DNA of 38,433 nucleotides, taken from contig CAKOHL010000002.1 in assembly GCA_934085635.1 (NCBI GenBank), positions 1 to 38,433 on the forward strand, given 5' to 3'. The notes beneath the pieces are model-generated. The model was not told the DNA's origin and did no database searches. It was given only the letters and a program-made list of their open reading frames with translations. Below, one piece after another: positions 15,541 through 25,136 of this stretch. The number at the start of each line of letters is the position of its first letter. Position 1 is the first letter of the stretch. The position numbers and the translations under genes are program-made. The DNA comes from an uncultured Bacilli bacterium (GTDB lineage Bacteria > Bacillota_I > Bacilli_A > RF39 > UBA660).

Positions 15541-17337
15541 ATGAAAAAAATAACAATATATAAAATATTAAGCGGTATACTAATTTCCCTTTTGGTTATA
15601 TCAATGGGATTTATGCTTTACACTTTATCACTATTATCAGGAATAGAAACATTCTATAGAATAATGTTCTCAATCCTTTTAATACTATTTCTAATAGTAC
15701 TAACATACTCACTATTAGATAGTGTAAAAAATAACAAAAAGAAAAAAATGATTATAAGTTCAATACTAACTATCTTACTAAGCATAATATTAGGAGTAGT
15801 ATCATTCTACATCTACCGTGCTTATGTAGGGCTAGATAATCTAAACAAGAGTGAAATAACATACACAACTAAACTTATATCATATGAAAAACTAAACGTA
15901 AACGAAATAAAAGATAAAAAAATAGGTATACTTTCAAACGAAGAAGATATAACAGGATACATATTACCAAATGAAATTATTGATAAATTAAATCTATCAA
16001 AAAATAATGAAATAATAAAATATGGAGACACTATTACCCTAATGAGTGCTTTCATAAATAATGAAGTAGACTTAATATTTATAAGTGATAACTATAGAAA
16101 TATGTTTAATAACATTGAAGAATATGATAGCTCAAAAGAAATATTTGAAATAACATCATTAAAAAAAGTATATAAGAAAAAACAAGTAGAAAACACAGCA
16201 ATAGATAAAACAAAAGTAACTAAACCATTCACAATGCTACTACTTGGTATAGATAGTGAACAAGATGACATTAGAAAAAGTAGTTCATTTAATGGAGACA
16301 CAATAATGATGGTCACATTTGACCCAGAAACACTAAGTACAACAATGTTCAGTATTCCTAGAGACACATACGTAAAAATGGCTTGTGGTGGAAGAATAAC
16401 AAAAATAAATCACGCATCTTGGGGTGGAACAAGTTGTATGGTAAAAACAGTAGAAAACTTAACTGGAATAAAAATAGACTACTATGCAAAAATAAACTTT
16501 AAAGGTGTAGTAGACTTAGTTAATATACTAGATGGAATAAATGTAGACGTACCGGTAAAATTCTGTGAACAAAACTCAGATCGTCAGTGGGGCGACAAAA
16601 CGATCTGCCTTGAACCAGGAATGCAAAAATTAGATGGAGAACAAGCATTAGCCTTAGCTAGACACAGAAAAACACTTCCACTAGGAGACTTCCAAAGAGG
16701 ACAAAATCAGCAATTAGTAGTAGAAGGAATGATAGGTAGTCTTAAAAACGTAAAAAGTGTAGAAGACTTCTATAAAATACTTGATACAATTGGTAAAAAT
16801 ATGGATACAAATATGACTACAGAAGAAATGTTATCATTCTATAATATAGGTAAAAACCTACTACTAAAAAGTGGAGATGTTAACCTTAACATAACAAAAA
16901 CATTCCTAACTGGATATGACCAATATATTACTGTTGGTAACTCAAAAAGCTATACATTCCAATACTATAAACAAAGCTTAGCTGAAATAGTAAAAGCAAT
17001 GAAAATAAATCTAGGTTTACTAAAAAAAGAAGAAATAAAAACATTTAACTTTGACTTAAACACACCATATGAAAAGAAAATAATCGGTAAAACATACTAT
17101 AGTGATGAACAAAGAGTATCACTAATGCCTAACCTAAGCTCTTACACACTAGATGAAGCAAAAGCCTGGGCATCAAGAAATGGATTTACCCTAACAGTCA
17201 AAGAAGCACTAGTAGAAAGCGAAACATACACTGATGGGCAAATAATAAACCAAAGCTTAAAAGAAGGCTCACTATTAGAAGGTGCAGATAAAAACATAAC
17301 AATAACTATTGCAAAAATAAGCAATATTGATAATTAG
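15541..17337 (+). CDS. LytR-CpsA-Psr (LCP) family protein with C-terminal PASTA domain
   Basis: This 598-residue membrane protein likely joins wall teichoic acid or capsule-type polymers to peptidoglycan. It has three N-terminal membrane segments (about 8-32, 37-60, 70-92) and an extracellular region at about 105-215 that precedes the catalytic domain. The LCP domain (229-400) has LLLGIDSE, FSIPRDTYV (Arg274), LARHRK (374-376 region) and DFQRGQNQQ. A PASTA-like unit sits at about 530-595 (MPNLSSYTLDEAKAWASRNGF). LCP proteins usually lack PASTA, so this fusion is unusual and suggests direct binding to peptidoglycan. It is the third gene of the operon and has an AAGGAG site at 15526. Confidence 0.88.
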   Translation: MKKITIYKILSGILISLLVISMGFMLYTLSLLSGIETFYRIMFSILLILFLIVLTYSLLDSVKNNKKKKMIISSILTILLSIILGVVSFYIYRAYVGLDNLNKSEITYTTKLISYEKLNVNEIKDKKIGILSNEEDITGYILPNEIIDKLNLSKNNEIIKYGDTITLMSAFINNEVDLIFISDNYRNMFNNIEEYDSSKEIFEITSLKKVYKKKQVENTAIDKTKVTKPFTMLLLGIDSEQDDIRKSSSFNGDTIMMVTFDPETLSTTMFSIPRDTYVKMACGGRITKINHASWGGTSCMVKTVENLTGIKIDYYAKINFKGVVDLVNILDGINVDVPVKFCEQNSDRQWGDKTICLEPGMQKLDGEQALALARHRKTLPLGDFQRGQNQQLVVEGMIGSLKNVKSVEDFYKILDTIGKNMDTNMTTEEMLSFYNIGKNLLLKSGDVNLNITKTFLTGYDQYITVGNSKSYTFQYYKQSLAEIVKAMKINLGLLKKEEIKTFNFDLNTPYEKKIIGKTYYSDEQRVSLMPNLSSYTLDEAKAWASRNGFTLTVKEALVESETYTDGQIINQSLKEGSLLEGADKNITITIAKISNIDN

Positions 17338-17359
17338 AATAGTAAAAACTATTCTTTTT
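17336..17359 (+). terminator. Terminator of the wall operon
   Basis: An 8-bp stem AGAATAGT/ACTATTCT with an AAAA loop overlaps the stop codon and is followed by TTTTT. Confidence 0.8.
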
Positions 17360-17395
17360 ATTTTAAATGTTGTATAATTAAATAGGTGACTAAAA

Positions 17396-18367
17396 ATGAA
17401 AATATGTATAATTGGATCAGGAGCATATGGTATATCATTAGCTTCTAGATTAATAAAAAACAACCACGAAGTAGTATGCTACTCAAACAACAAAGAAGAA
17501 GTTAATATACTAACAAAAGAAAGAAAATCAGACAAACTAAAAGGTTATAAAGTACCAAAAGAAATAAACTTTACAACAAACATCAAAAGTGCAATAAAAG
17601 GAAGCGTGCTTGTAATATTTGCTCTTCCCGCAGTCGCACTAGACGAAGTAACTAAAAAAAGTAGTAAATACATAACAGAAAATATGCACATAGTAATAGC
17701 AACAAAAGGAATAGAAAACAACACCTGTGCTTTTCTAAATGAAATAGTAGAAAGAAATATAAACACAAATAAAATAGCAATAATAAGTGGCCCAACATTT
17801 GCAGTAGACATTAAAACAGATACCCCAATTGGACTTACACTTGCAACAACTAACATAGACACAAAAGAAGTAGTAAAAAATTTGTTAGAAAGCAAAATAA
17901 CTAAAATAAGAACAACACAAGACCTAGTAGGAGTAGAAATATGTGGTGCAATAAAAAATGTAATGGCAATCGCATCAGGTATGCTAGGTGGAATGAATGC
18001 ACTAGACTCAACAAAAGCTTTATTTTTAACTGAAGCATTAAACGACATAAAAGAATTAATAGATGCTCTAGGTGGCAACAAAAAAACAATACTATCATAT
18101 GCAGGATTCGGAGACATACTAATGACTTGCACAAGCACAAACAGTAGAAACTACACATATGGCAAACTAATCGGAGAAGGAAAATTAAAAGAGGCTGAAG
18201 AATATGCGAAAACAACAACAGTAGAAGGACTATACACCCTAAGAAGTGTAAAAGAACTAATAAAAAAAGAAAATGTTAAAATGCCAATAATAGACTTAAT
18301 AAGTGACATCATATGTGGAAACCAAGACAAAGAAAGTATGCTAACATTTTTAATAGAAAAAAAATAA
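17396..18367 (+). CDS. gpsA: Glycerol-3-phosphate dehydrogenase [NAD(P)+]
   Basis: The 323-residue cytoplasmic enzyme makes sn-glycerol-3-phosphate from dihydroxyacetone phosphate for phospholipid synthesis. The nucleotide-binding GSGAYG is at 7-12, followed by FALPAVAL and ATKGIE blocks. The family signature VGVEICGAIKNVMAIASGM carries the catalytic Lys187. Length is normal for GpsA. A TATAAT at 17373-17378 may be its -10 box, with a weak -35; the ribosome site (AGGTGA) is also modest. It leads a run of phospholipid genes. Confidence 0.95.
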   Translation: MKICIIGSGAYGISLASRLIKNNHEVVCYSNNKEEVNILTKERKSDKLKGYKVPKEINFTTNIKSAIKGSVLVIFALPAVALDEVTKKSSKYITENMHIVIATKGIENNTCAFLNEIVERNINTNKIAIISGPTFAVDIKTDTPIGLTLATTNIDTKEVVKNLLESKITKIRTTQDLVGVEICGAIKNVMAIASGMLGGMNALDSTKALFLTEALNDIKELIDALGGNKKTILSYAGFGDILMTCTSTNSRNYTYGKLIGEGKLKEAEEYAKTTTVEGLYTLRSVKELIKKENVKMPIIDLISDIICGNQDKESMLTFLIEKK

Positions 18368-18388
18368 TAATGGCCTAATTTTTATAAA

Positions 18389-18417
18389 TTGATTATCTAA
18401 ACAATATATAGTATAAT
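18389..18417 (+). promoter_or_regulatory. Promoter of the dgk-psd pair
   Basis: TTGATT (18389-18394), a 17-base spacer and TATAAT (18412-18417). Confidence 0.75.
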
Positions 18418-18435
18418 ATCTTTGGTGACAAATAT

Positions 18436-19362
18436 ATGAAAAAATGCGCAGTTATATATAATCCAGAAAGTGGTAGACCAGTTGATAAAAAGAATCTAAA
18501 AGACTTACCAGAGATATTAAAAGCAAATGACTATGAGGCACTTATGTGTCCTACTAAAAAAGCTAAAGATACAATAAACATAATAAAAGATTTACCAGAT
18601 GACATAGATTTAGTAATATGTGCTGGAGGAGATGGAACTCTTAACGAAGGAATAACTGGTAACCTAATGAGAGATAAAAAACTACTAATAAGCCAATTAC
18701 CAGTAGGTACAATGAATGATGTAGGTACAATGTATGGCTTCACAAAAAATATGTTAATAAATGCACAAATGGTATTAAACGGTACTAATAAAAACATAGA
18801 CGTATGTATGATAAACAAAGTACCTTTTGTATACGTTGCTTGCTTAGGTAGCTATGTAAGTGTAAGTTATAGTACACCTAGGGAATATAAGAAGAAATAT
18901 GGACGACTAGCATACATCTTTAATGCACTTCACGCTTTAAGAGGAGAAGTTAAACTTTTTGATTTATCCTATGAAGTAGATGGAATCAAAAAAGAAGGTA
19001 CATACTCTTTTATATTTATAACAAACACAAGTAGAATGGGTGGAGTATCTAACATATACGATGACATTAAACTAAATGATAATAGATTTGAAGTAATACT
19101 AATAAGTGCAAAAAAGAAAACCGAATTAGTCTTACTTGCTAACAAAGTATTAACAGGAAAAGTAAGAAATATGCCTGGACTTGAATATTATAAAACTGAT
19201 AGCTTTAAAATAACATTTAAAGATGTACCACAAAGCTGGGTACTTGATGGTGAAGAATTCAAACACAACACTAAAACATTTGAATTTTCAATTAACAAAG
19301 ACATAACTATGAGAGTACCAAGCAAAAACATAGTAAAACTATTTATAGACGACGAGGAGTAA
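18436..19362 (+). CDS. Diacylglycerol kinase / lipid kinase family protein (DagK/YegS type)
   Basis: The 308-residue cytosolic or membrane-surface lipid kinase has the catalytic-domain signature ICAGGDGTLNEG (GGDGT at 64-68), an IYNPESGR start and LPVGTMNDVGTMYGF. A C-terminal beta-sandwich ends in WVLDGEEF, as in the family. It would phosphorylate diacylglycerol (recycling it to phosphatidic acid) or a related lipid. It has its own promoter and lies 6 bases ahead of psd, which supports a phospholipid role. Confidence 0.88.
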   Translation: MKKCAVIYNPESGRPVDKKNLKDLPEILKANDYEALMCPTKKAKDTINIIKDLPDDIDLVICAGGDGTLNEGITGNLMRDKKLLISQLPVGTMNDVGTMYGFTKNMLINAQMVLNGTNKNIDVCMINKVPFVYVACLGSYVSVSYSTPREYKKKYGRLAYIFNALHALRGEVKLFDLSYEVDGIKKEGTYSFIFITNTSRMGGVSNIYDDIKLNDNRFEVILISAKKKTELVLLANKVLTGKVRNMPGLEYYKTDSFKITFKDVPQSWVLDGEEFKHNTKTFEFSINKDITMRVPSKNIVKLFIDDEE

Positions 19363-19368
19363 AAAAAT

Positions 19369-20226
19369 ATGCTGTATGTAAACAAAGATAGACAAGATAA
19401 TATGGACTACGACAAAGAAAGCAAAGCTGTAAATTTCTTCTACGGCACAAAAATAGGTAGATTCTTAATAAAAATAATATCGCTTCCAATATTCTCTAAA
19501 ATAATGGGACTATTTCTAAGTAGTAGAATATCTAAACTAATGATAAAACCATTTATTAAAAAGAATAGCATAGATATAAATCTCTATGAACAAAAAAAAT
19601 ACAAATCATTTAATGATTTTTTTGTAAGAAAAAAGAAAAATATTATAATAGACAAAAACAAAAAAATGTTAATAAGTCCCTGTGATGCCAAACTAACAGT
19701 ATATGACATAAATGAATTTTCTTGCTTTGAAATAAAGGATTCTTTTTATAGTTTAAAAGATTTGGTAAATAATAATGAAATATATAAAGATTTTATAGAT
19801 GGACAACTCTTAATATTTAGACTATGTAAAGATGACTATCATAGATATCACTACATAGATAATGGTTATCAAGAAGAAAATAATTTTGTAAAAGGTGTAT
19901 TAAATACAGTAAGACCTATTGCTTATAGAAAGTGTAAAGTCTTTAAAAGAAACTCAAGAGAATATACTATCTTACAAACAGAAAACTTTGGTAATGTACT
20001 AGAAGTTGAAGTAGGTGCTGTTATGGTAGGTAAAATTAAAAACTTACACGAAAACTATAAATTCAAAAAGGGAGAAGAAAAAGGCATGTTTTTATTTGGT
20101 GGTTCGACCATATGCCTAGCATTTCAAAAAGGAAGTATTAAACTAGATAAAGATATACTAAATAACTCAGTTAGAAACATAGAAACAATAGTTAAATGTG
20201 GAGAAAAAATAGGTATAAAAAATTAG
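19369..20226 (+). CDS. psd: Phosphatidylserine decarboxylase proenzyme
   Basis: The 285-residue protein converts phosphatidylserine to phosphatidylethanolamine at the membrane. The self-cleavage site is GGST (244-247), with Ser246 becoming the pyruvoyl group. DDYHRYH (His158 and neighbours) and SPCDAKLT are further family marks. The start at 19369 follows GAGGAG by 9 bases. No pssA lies in the window, so the substrate-making step must be coded elsewhere. Confidence 0.93.
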   Translation: MLYVNKDRQDNMDYDKESKAVNFFYGTKIGRFLIKIISLPIFSKIMGLFLSSRISKLMIKPFIKKNSIDINLYEQKKYKSFNDFFVRKKKNIIIDKNKKMLISPCDAKLTVYDINEFSCFEIKDSFYSLKDLVNNNEIYKDFIDGQLLIFRLCKDDYHRYHYIDNGYQEENNFVKGVLNTVRPIAYRKCKVFKRNSREYTILQTENFGNVLEVEVGAVMVGKIKNLHENYKFKKGEEKGMFLFGGSTICLAFQKGSIKLDKDILNNSVRNIETIVKCGEKIGIKN

Positions 20227-20253
20227 GATATAGATGATTAGTCTATATCCTTT
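20226..20253. terminator. Terminator of psd (possibly bidirectional)
   Basis: A 9-bp stem GGATATAGA/TCTATATCC (20226-20234, 20242-20250) with a short T-run starts in the psd stop codon. Confidence 0.7.
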
Positions 20254-20384
20254 AATTTTACTTGTTCAACATCAAAGTTTCTTTGATTTATCTTATTTTC
20301 TATACTAGTGGTAGCAATATAATCATTACTCATTCTATGAGTAAGTCTAACACCATTATACCAAGAAGTAAACAAACTATTTAA
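20238..20384 (-). pseudogene. Unidentified gene remnant (48 codons, no start)
   Basis: On the minus strand a 48-codon frame runs from just after a TAA at 20385-20387 to a TAA at 20238-20240. It reads LNSLFTSWYNGVRLTHRMSN, then DYIATTSIENKINQRNF and so on. Its composition is protein-like (mixed Trp, His, Arg, Asp), but it has no ATG except an internal one and no ribosome site. I do not recognise the family. It is probably the C-terminal relic of a lost gene. The rest of 20254-20457 is A+T-rich with no other supported feature. Confidence 0.35.
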
Positions 20385-20457
20385 TTAACAGTGATATATA
20401 ATTAAAAGGTATTAACTAAGTAAAAAGGCATGTAATTAACCAAATTAAATATGTTTT

Positions 20458-21600
20458 CTAATCAAGTTTCTCTTTATGTTCTATCTTAGTCCACTCATCA
20501 TCCTTTGAAAAAATAGCCTTAAATAAACAAAGTACATAAGTTAAAAGTAAAAGTGGGTTCATTAATATTGTTTTAATATAAAGTTTAAAATCAATATCTA
20601 ATTTCTCTAAATGAATTAAATAAATTGTAAAAATAATTAATCCTAAATAAATAGCAAATATAGTGAAAAGTGGATGATTTAATAAAATAGGAAGTATACC
20701 TAATATAATAAATATCAAATCAACAACACCAACCTCACTATTATAAACTGACTTAAAATTATTATTACTTAAATTAAGGGCGCTATCGAGTTTACAAGCA
20801 TACTTTCTTCTTGCTTCAAAATATCCTTTAACCCATCTAGTTCTTTGATTAAAATATGCCTTATAAGTAGTAGGTTGCTCATCATAAAAAATAGCTTTAT
20901 CATTATATTTCATAGTCAAATTATTAACAGTTGCATAAAGTGAAATCTCATAATCTTCAGTAAGTGTATGAAATGGATAAGTCTTAAACTCATTAATAAC
21001 TTTACCAGTAATATAAAAACCAGTACCAGAAGCATTTAAATTAAGATTATTTTTACTTTTATTTTTATTATCCACTTCATTAATCAAAGTGAAAATAAGA
21101 TGACTAGAAGTACTTATACTATTAGTTTTATTTTTTATCTTTCTCTTACCAATCCCAATATCATACCCTTCTTTATAAGTCTCTTCCATATATTTAAAAT
21201 AATCTTTATCTAAAACATTATCTGCATCAAATATAAAATAAGCGTTATACTCTTTATCCTTTGTAATCTTTTCTATTGCCTCCATAAGAGCATATCCTTT
21301 TCTTTTTAAATCTAACTTTTCTCTAATAATGACATTAGCTCCATACTTTCTAGCAATACTATTTGTCTTATCATTAATACTTTCAGTAATAACATATACA
21401 TCCTTAAAAGACACTTTAAGTGACTGGTTCTTAATACTAATAAGTAAATCTTCTATAACTTTACTCTCATCTCTTGCAGGAATTAAAATAGCAAAATTAC
21501 TAAGTTTATTATAAGTTTTAGTTGGTTTAATTCCCTTTAAATATCTAAAAATAATCTTTGATATAAAAAGAAAAAGTCCAATAATTAAAAATGGATTCAT
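20458..21600 (-). CDS. Membrane glycosyltransferase, GT2 family
   Basis: The 380-residue protein has an N-terminal membrane helix (about 3-20) and a GT-A domain with IPARDES (about 40-46), DADN (125-128, metal-binding DxD), TED (214-216) and the processive-type NQRTRWVKG (251-259). A C-terminal cluster of helices (about 285-370) follows. This layout resembles cellulose/hyaluronan-synthase-like and N-acetylglucosaminyl transferases, but the product is unknown. Its start overlaps the upstream gene by 4 bases, so it is the last gene of the rnr operon. Confidence 0.86.
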   Translation of the reverse strand: MNPFLIIGLFLFISKIIFRYLKGIKPTKTYNKLSNFAILIPARDESKVIEDLLISIKNQSLKVSFKDVYVITESINDKTNSIARKYGANVIIREKLDLKRKGYALMEAIEKITKDKEYNAYFIFDADNVLDKDYFKYMEETYKEGYDIGIGKRKIKNKTNSISTSSHLIFTLINEVDNKNKSKNNLNLNASGTGFYITGKVINEFKTYPFHTLTEDYEISLYATVNNLTMKYNDKAIFYDEQPTTYKAYFNQRTRWVKGYFEARRKYACKLDSALNLSNNNFKSVYNSEVGVVDLIFIILGILPILLNHPLFTIFAIYLGLIIFTIYLIHLEKLDIDFKLYIKTILMNPLLLLTYVLCLFKAIFSKDDEWTKIEHKEKLD

Positions 21601-22271
21601 TTCTTCACCTTTACTTTCATATTAGGGTAGGCTTTTTTAAGTCGTTCATCATCATAATACTTATCAAAGAACTCCCCAATTGGAGTATAAGCAGGAATAT
21701 TTTCTCTTCTTAAATTCTGCCTAATAACTGCCCCAAAAGATATAAACATATCAACAAGTATAATAACAAGAAGCACTTTAGTTATGTTCATGCCTTTCTC
21801 ATAAGGAATTTTATATATAAGTTTACAAAGAAATGGATAAACTACTTTAACAAAAACTAAACAAATTATACCCCATAAAAGCATAATAGGAAAAGTAGTT
21901 CTACCATTAATATCAAGTACCTTATTAGCATAATTCCACGATGTAGTACCGGTAAATACTTCTTGTAAATAACTAATAACATACTCAGTCGCACCACCTA
22001 AAAGGGATCCATAAGCAAGTATCTGATACCACTTATAATTCTTCTCAGCTAAAAAATAAGTCATAATAACCGCGCCAAGTCCATAAACAGGACTAAGTGG
22101 GAAGTAAATTAAACCTCTTCTAACTTCCCAGAAAATAGATCCATCTCTTAAATAATGCCTAACTAAATTAAGAATCATTTCATAATAATTTCCAAACAAA
22201 CACCCGATTAGAAATATAACAAATAATTTAGTCAAACATATCCCTTCTCCAAATATTCTTTTTTCTTCCAT
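21597..22271 (-). CDS. CmpB-type putative ABC transporter (type IV) membrane protein
   Basis: The 224-residue protein has five to six membrane segments. It carries the family's WEVRRGLIYFPLSPVYGLGA and EYVISYLQEVFTGTTSWNY stretches, which I recognise as the PF06541 (ABC_trans_CmpB) type. The transported substrate is unknown, and no ATPase lies beside it. GTGAGG precedes the ATG. It is 12 bases after rnr and overlaps the glycosyltransferase by 4 bases. Confidence 0.78.
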   Translation of the reverse strand: MEEKRIFGEGICLTKLFVIFLIGCLFGNYYEMILNLVRHYLRDGSIFWEVRRGLIYFPLSPVYGLGAVIMTYFLAEKNYKWYQILAYGSLLGGATEYVISYLQEVFTGTTSWNYANKVLDINGRTTFPIMLLWGIICLVFVKVVYPFLCKLIYKIPYEKGMNITKVLLVIILVDMFISFGAVIRQNLRRENIPAYTPIGEFFDKYYDDERLKKAYPNMKVKVKK

Positions 22272-22283
22272 ACTACCTCACAC

Positions 22284-24392
22284 TCATACTCGTTTAACTA
22301 ATTTTTTACCTTCAGCCTCAGTAAGTGTTAAATTATCTACTAACTTATAATAAATCATTTTATCAGCATAAGAAGCGTCTAACAAATTAAGTAAAACTTT
22401 ATGTCCAACTTTATAAGTTCTTTCTGTATCAGTACCTTTAAGTTTTCCACCTGGAGTCAAATAAGTCATCTCAGGCATATTATCACTATAAACAATACCA
22501 TCCATAAGTCCAGGCACTCTTACTTTAATATAAGAAGGACTAACCATCTCAATAAACCCAATTCTCTCTTCTCCAATATGACTCTTAATATAATTAATTA
22601 CTTGAAGTTTATCAGCTTCATACTCAGCCTTATCGGCTTGTCTTTCCATAAACGAAGACCTTTCACACAAATCTATTAATAAATTATTAATTTGCTCTAA
22701 CTTCTCCATATTTACTTCTTCACTCTCATATAAATCAATTAAATGATGAACAATTAAATCCGGAAGCCTTCTAATAGGGCTAGTATAATGTGTATAACTT
22801 TCTAACGCAAGCCCAAAATGTCCTTCATTCTCAACACTATAATAAGCAAGCTTTAAACTCCTTAAAATAATCTCACTAATAACACTAAACTCTTCCTTAT
22901 CTCTAAAATCTTTAATAAGTCTTTGAAGCAAGAAAGAAGTCTTCATATTCTTTAAATTATTAGTATGATAACCAAGTTCCTTTAACTTATAAAGAAGTTC
23001 ATTAACCTTAAATTCACTAGGATAACCATGACATCTATATATAAATGGTAAACAAAATAAAGTAGTAACTAAATGATTAGGAATTAACATAAAGTTTTCT
23101 ATAAGCTCGTGACTCTCTAAATTATCTTCAACCTTAATATCAACAGTATTACAAAGTGAATCAAGTTTAAACTTTAACTCTTCATTAACAAGTCCAATGT
23201 ATCCTCTTTCATTCTTAATATTACTAAGTTTTCTAGACAATTCTGCCATTAACTTTAACTCTTTAGCAAAATTTTCATATCCCTCTGGTACTTCTTTAGA
23301 AGTTATAATTTTAGAAACATCATCATAGTTCATTTTCTTCTTAGATCTGATAACAGACTTATATGTCTTAAAATCTAATATCTTACCAGTAGGACTAAAA
23401 GTAATATCTGTAGTTCTAGTAAGCCTATCTTCATTTTCATTTAAACTACATATACCATTAGAAATCTCAAAAGGAAGCATAGGTACTACTGAATTAGGAA
23501 AATATACTGATGTAGTTCTTCTAGCAGCTTCCTTAAAAATCTCAGAATCTAATTTAACATAATGAGACACATGTGCAATATGAACTGACAAAACATAATT
23601 ACCATTATCTAACTTCTTAATAGAAACTGCATCATCCATATCCTTACAATCACTACCATCTATGGTAAAAATATTCTCATTTCTAAGATCAACTCTACCT
23701 ATAGTATCTTCTTCTCTAACCTTAGTAGGAATCTTTCTAACTTCTTCCATAACTTTATCGGGAAACTCTAAATTAAACCCATATCCATAAGCAATAGTTT
23801 TAAAATCAATATCTGGATCATTAATATTACCAATAGTTTTAACATACTTACCAACATACATATCATCATACTTTTCAGTAGTAGTATTAACAAGTACCCT
23901 TTGTCCCACAAGAAGCTTCTTCATATCCTTAGTACCAATAGTAACCTTTAAATTATTATTAGTATTAATAGGATATAAATACTTCTTACCATCACTATTA
24001 ATTCTAACCTCACATACTACATTAGGAAGTCTTCTAATTAAAATCTTCTCAACATTATATTGATTATCTTTATAACTAACAATAACCTTATCATATGTAA
24101 GTGCACCATTTAAATTTTTAGGCCTTATAAGAACTTGATTACCATTAATCATAACATACTTAGTATTCTTAGTAGTAGAAGACACTTCTGTAACAAAAAA
24201 ATTAGAAGGGAATTTCTTGTACAAACCATCTTTATCTTCATACAAAAGACCTTCTAATTCAAATGAAAGAAGCATATTTCTAATATCATCATCCATATGC
24301 TTTCTACTAACCCCTAAAAATCTTTTTATCCCGCTAAAAGTCATAGCTTCAAACTTATCACTATTTATATAGTCTAAAAGTTGCTTTTTCAT
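22284..24392 (-). CDS. rnr: Ribonuclease R
   Basis: This 702-residue 3'-5' exoribonuclease degrades structured RNA. An N-terminal winged-helix-like part (about 1-65) is followed by cold-shock/OB domains (about 70-215). The RNB catalytic domain starts around the motif FTIDGSDCKDMDDAVS, whose Asp residues bind metal, and includes ALESYTHYTSPIRRLPDL. A C-terminal S1 domain covers about 615-695 (IGFIEMVSPSYIKVRV). It lacks the long basic tail of some homologues. AGAGGGTGG is the ribosome site. It heads a three-gene minus-strand operon; the promoter is not clear. Confidence 0.94.
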   Translation of the reverse strand: MKKQLLDYINSDKFEAMTFSGIKRFLGVSRKHMDDDIRNMLLSFELEGLLYEDKDGLYKKFPSNFFVTEVSSTTKNTKYVMINGNQVLIRPKNLNGALTYDKVIVSYKDNQYNVEKILIRRLPNVVCEVRINSDGKKYLYPINTNNNLKVTIGTKDMKKLLVGQRVLVNTTTEKYDDMYVGKYVKTIGNINDPDIDFKTIAYGYGFNLEFPDKVMEEVRKIPTKVREEDTIGRVDLRNENIFTIDGSDCKDMDDAVSIKKLDNGNYVLSVHIAHVSHYVKLDSEIFKEAARRTTSVYFPNSVVPMLPFEISNGICSLNENEDRLTRTTDITFSPTGKILDFKTYKSVIRSKKKMNYDDVSKIITSKEVPEGYENFAKELKLMAELSRKLSNIKNERGYIGLVNEELKFKLDSLCNTVDIKVEDNLESHELIENFMLIPNHLVTTLFCLPFIYRCHGYPSEFKVNELLYKLKELGYHTNNLKNMKTSFLLQRLIKDFRDKEEFSVISEIILRSLKLAYYSVENEGHFGLALESYTHYTSPIRRLPDLIVHHLIDLYESEEVNMEKLEQINNLLIDLCERSSFMERQADKAEYEADKLQVINYIKSHIGEERIGFIEMVSPSYIKVRVPGLMDGIVYSDNMPEMTYLTPGGKLKGTDTERTYKVGHKVLLNLLDASYADKMIYYKLVDNLTLTEAEGKKLVKRV

Positions 24393-24481
24393 AATACCAC
24401 CCTCTAACTTAATTTAAACATAAAATTAATAAATTGTCCACAAATTACTCATTAAAATATAAAAAAACAAAATCTTCTCAC

Positions 24482-24510
24482 TTGTTAAAAATAAAAATAT
24501 ATCTTATAAT
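24482..24510 (+). promoter_or_regulatory. Promoter of the thioredoxin-like gene
   Basis: TTGTTA (24482-24487), a 17-base spacer and TATAAT (24505-24510), with AGGAGGT at 24531. Confidence 0.75.
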
Positions 24511-24542
24511 AAAATTGTAATTCATATATGAGGAGGTAATAA

Positions 24543-25136
24543 ATGAAAAAAATACTAATTATGTTTTCACTTGTTATTATTTCACTAATGCCTAATATAT
24601 TAAATGCAGAAATAAAAAGTGAAACACTACCAGAAGCTTTAAAAGCAGAAAACATTGATACTAATATTAACTATAAAGAAGATGATAACCAAGTAACAAT
24701 ATACTTTTTTAGGGAGCAAGGAGAATCAAAAAGTAGAGAATTCCTAGAACATATGAATAGTATATATGATAGATATGGTGTATTCTTTAAAATGAGAATA
24801 TATGAAGTAAGTAATAACAAAGATAACTATGAACTAATGATGAACACATTTGATTATTTACAAGGTAATTTAACTGGTGCACCATTTATAATGATTGGGC
24901 AAACTTACTTTATAACATATAATGATAGTGTTAATGAAAACATAGAAAAAGCATTCTTAGAAATGTATCAAAGTGGTAGTAAAAAAGATGTAGTAAAAGA
25001 AGTAATGACTAAATATTATAGAAACTATACACTTATCTTATCTGTAGTATTTACAATAATAACTTCTATAGTAGTATTAATAACTTATTTAACTATTAAA
25101 AATATTAAAGAAAACAAAAAAGCGAAAAATTCATAA
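24543..25136 (+). CDS. Exported, membrane-anchored thioredoxin-like protein without the CxxC site
   Basis: The 197-residue protein has a signal peptide (1-22), an outside domain and a C-terminal transmembrane helix (about 163-186) with a basic tail. The outside domain has VTIYFFREQGESKSREF and GNLTGAPFIMIG. This is the thioredoxin strand plus helix and the cis-Pro strand, but the usual CxxC is replaced by a charged stretch, so it should not be redox-active. Function is unknown; a binding or chaperone role is possible. It stands alone between a good promoter and a terminator. Confidence 0.7.
   Translation: MKKILIMFSLVIISLMPNILNAEIKSETLPEALKAENIDTNINYKEDDNQVTIYFFREQGESKSREFLEHMNSIYDRYGVFFKMRIYEVSNNKDNYELMMNTFDYLQGNLTGAPFIMIGQTYFITYNDSVNENIEKAFLEMYQSGSKKDVVKEVMTKYYRNYTLILSVVFTIITSIVVLITYLTIKNIKENKKAKNS

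Noticed and set aside
17545..18138. Minus-strand open frame of 197 codons opposite gpsA
   Set aside because: gpsA is certain from its motifs; the antisense frame has hydrophobic low-complexity composition and no initiation signal.
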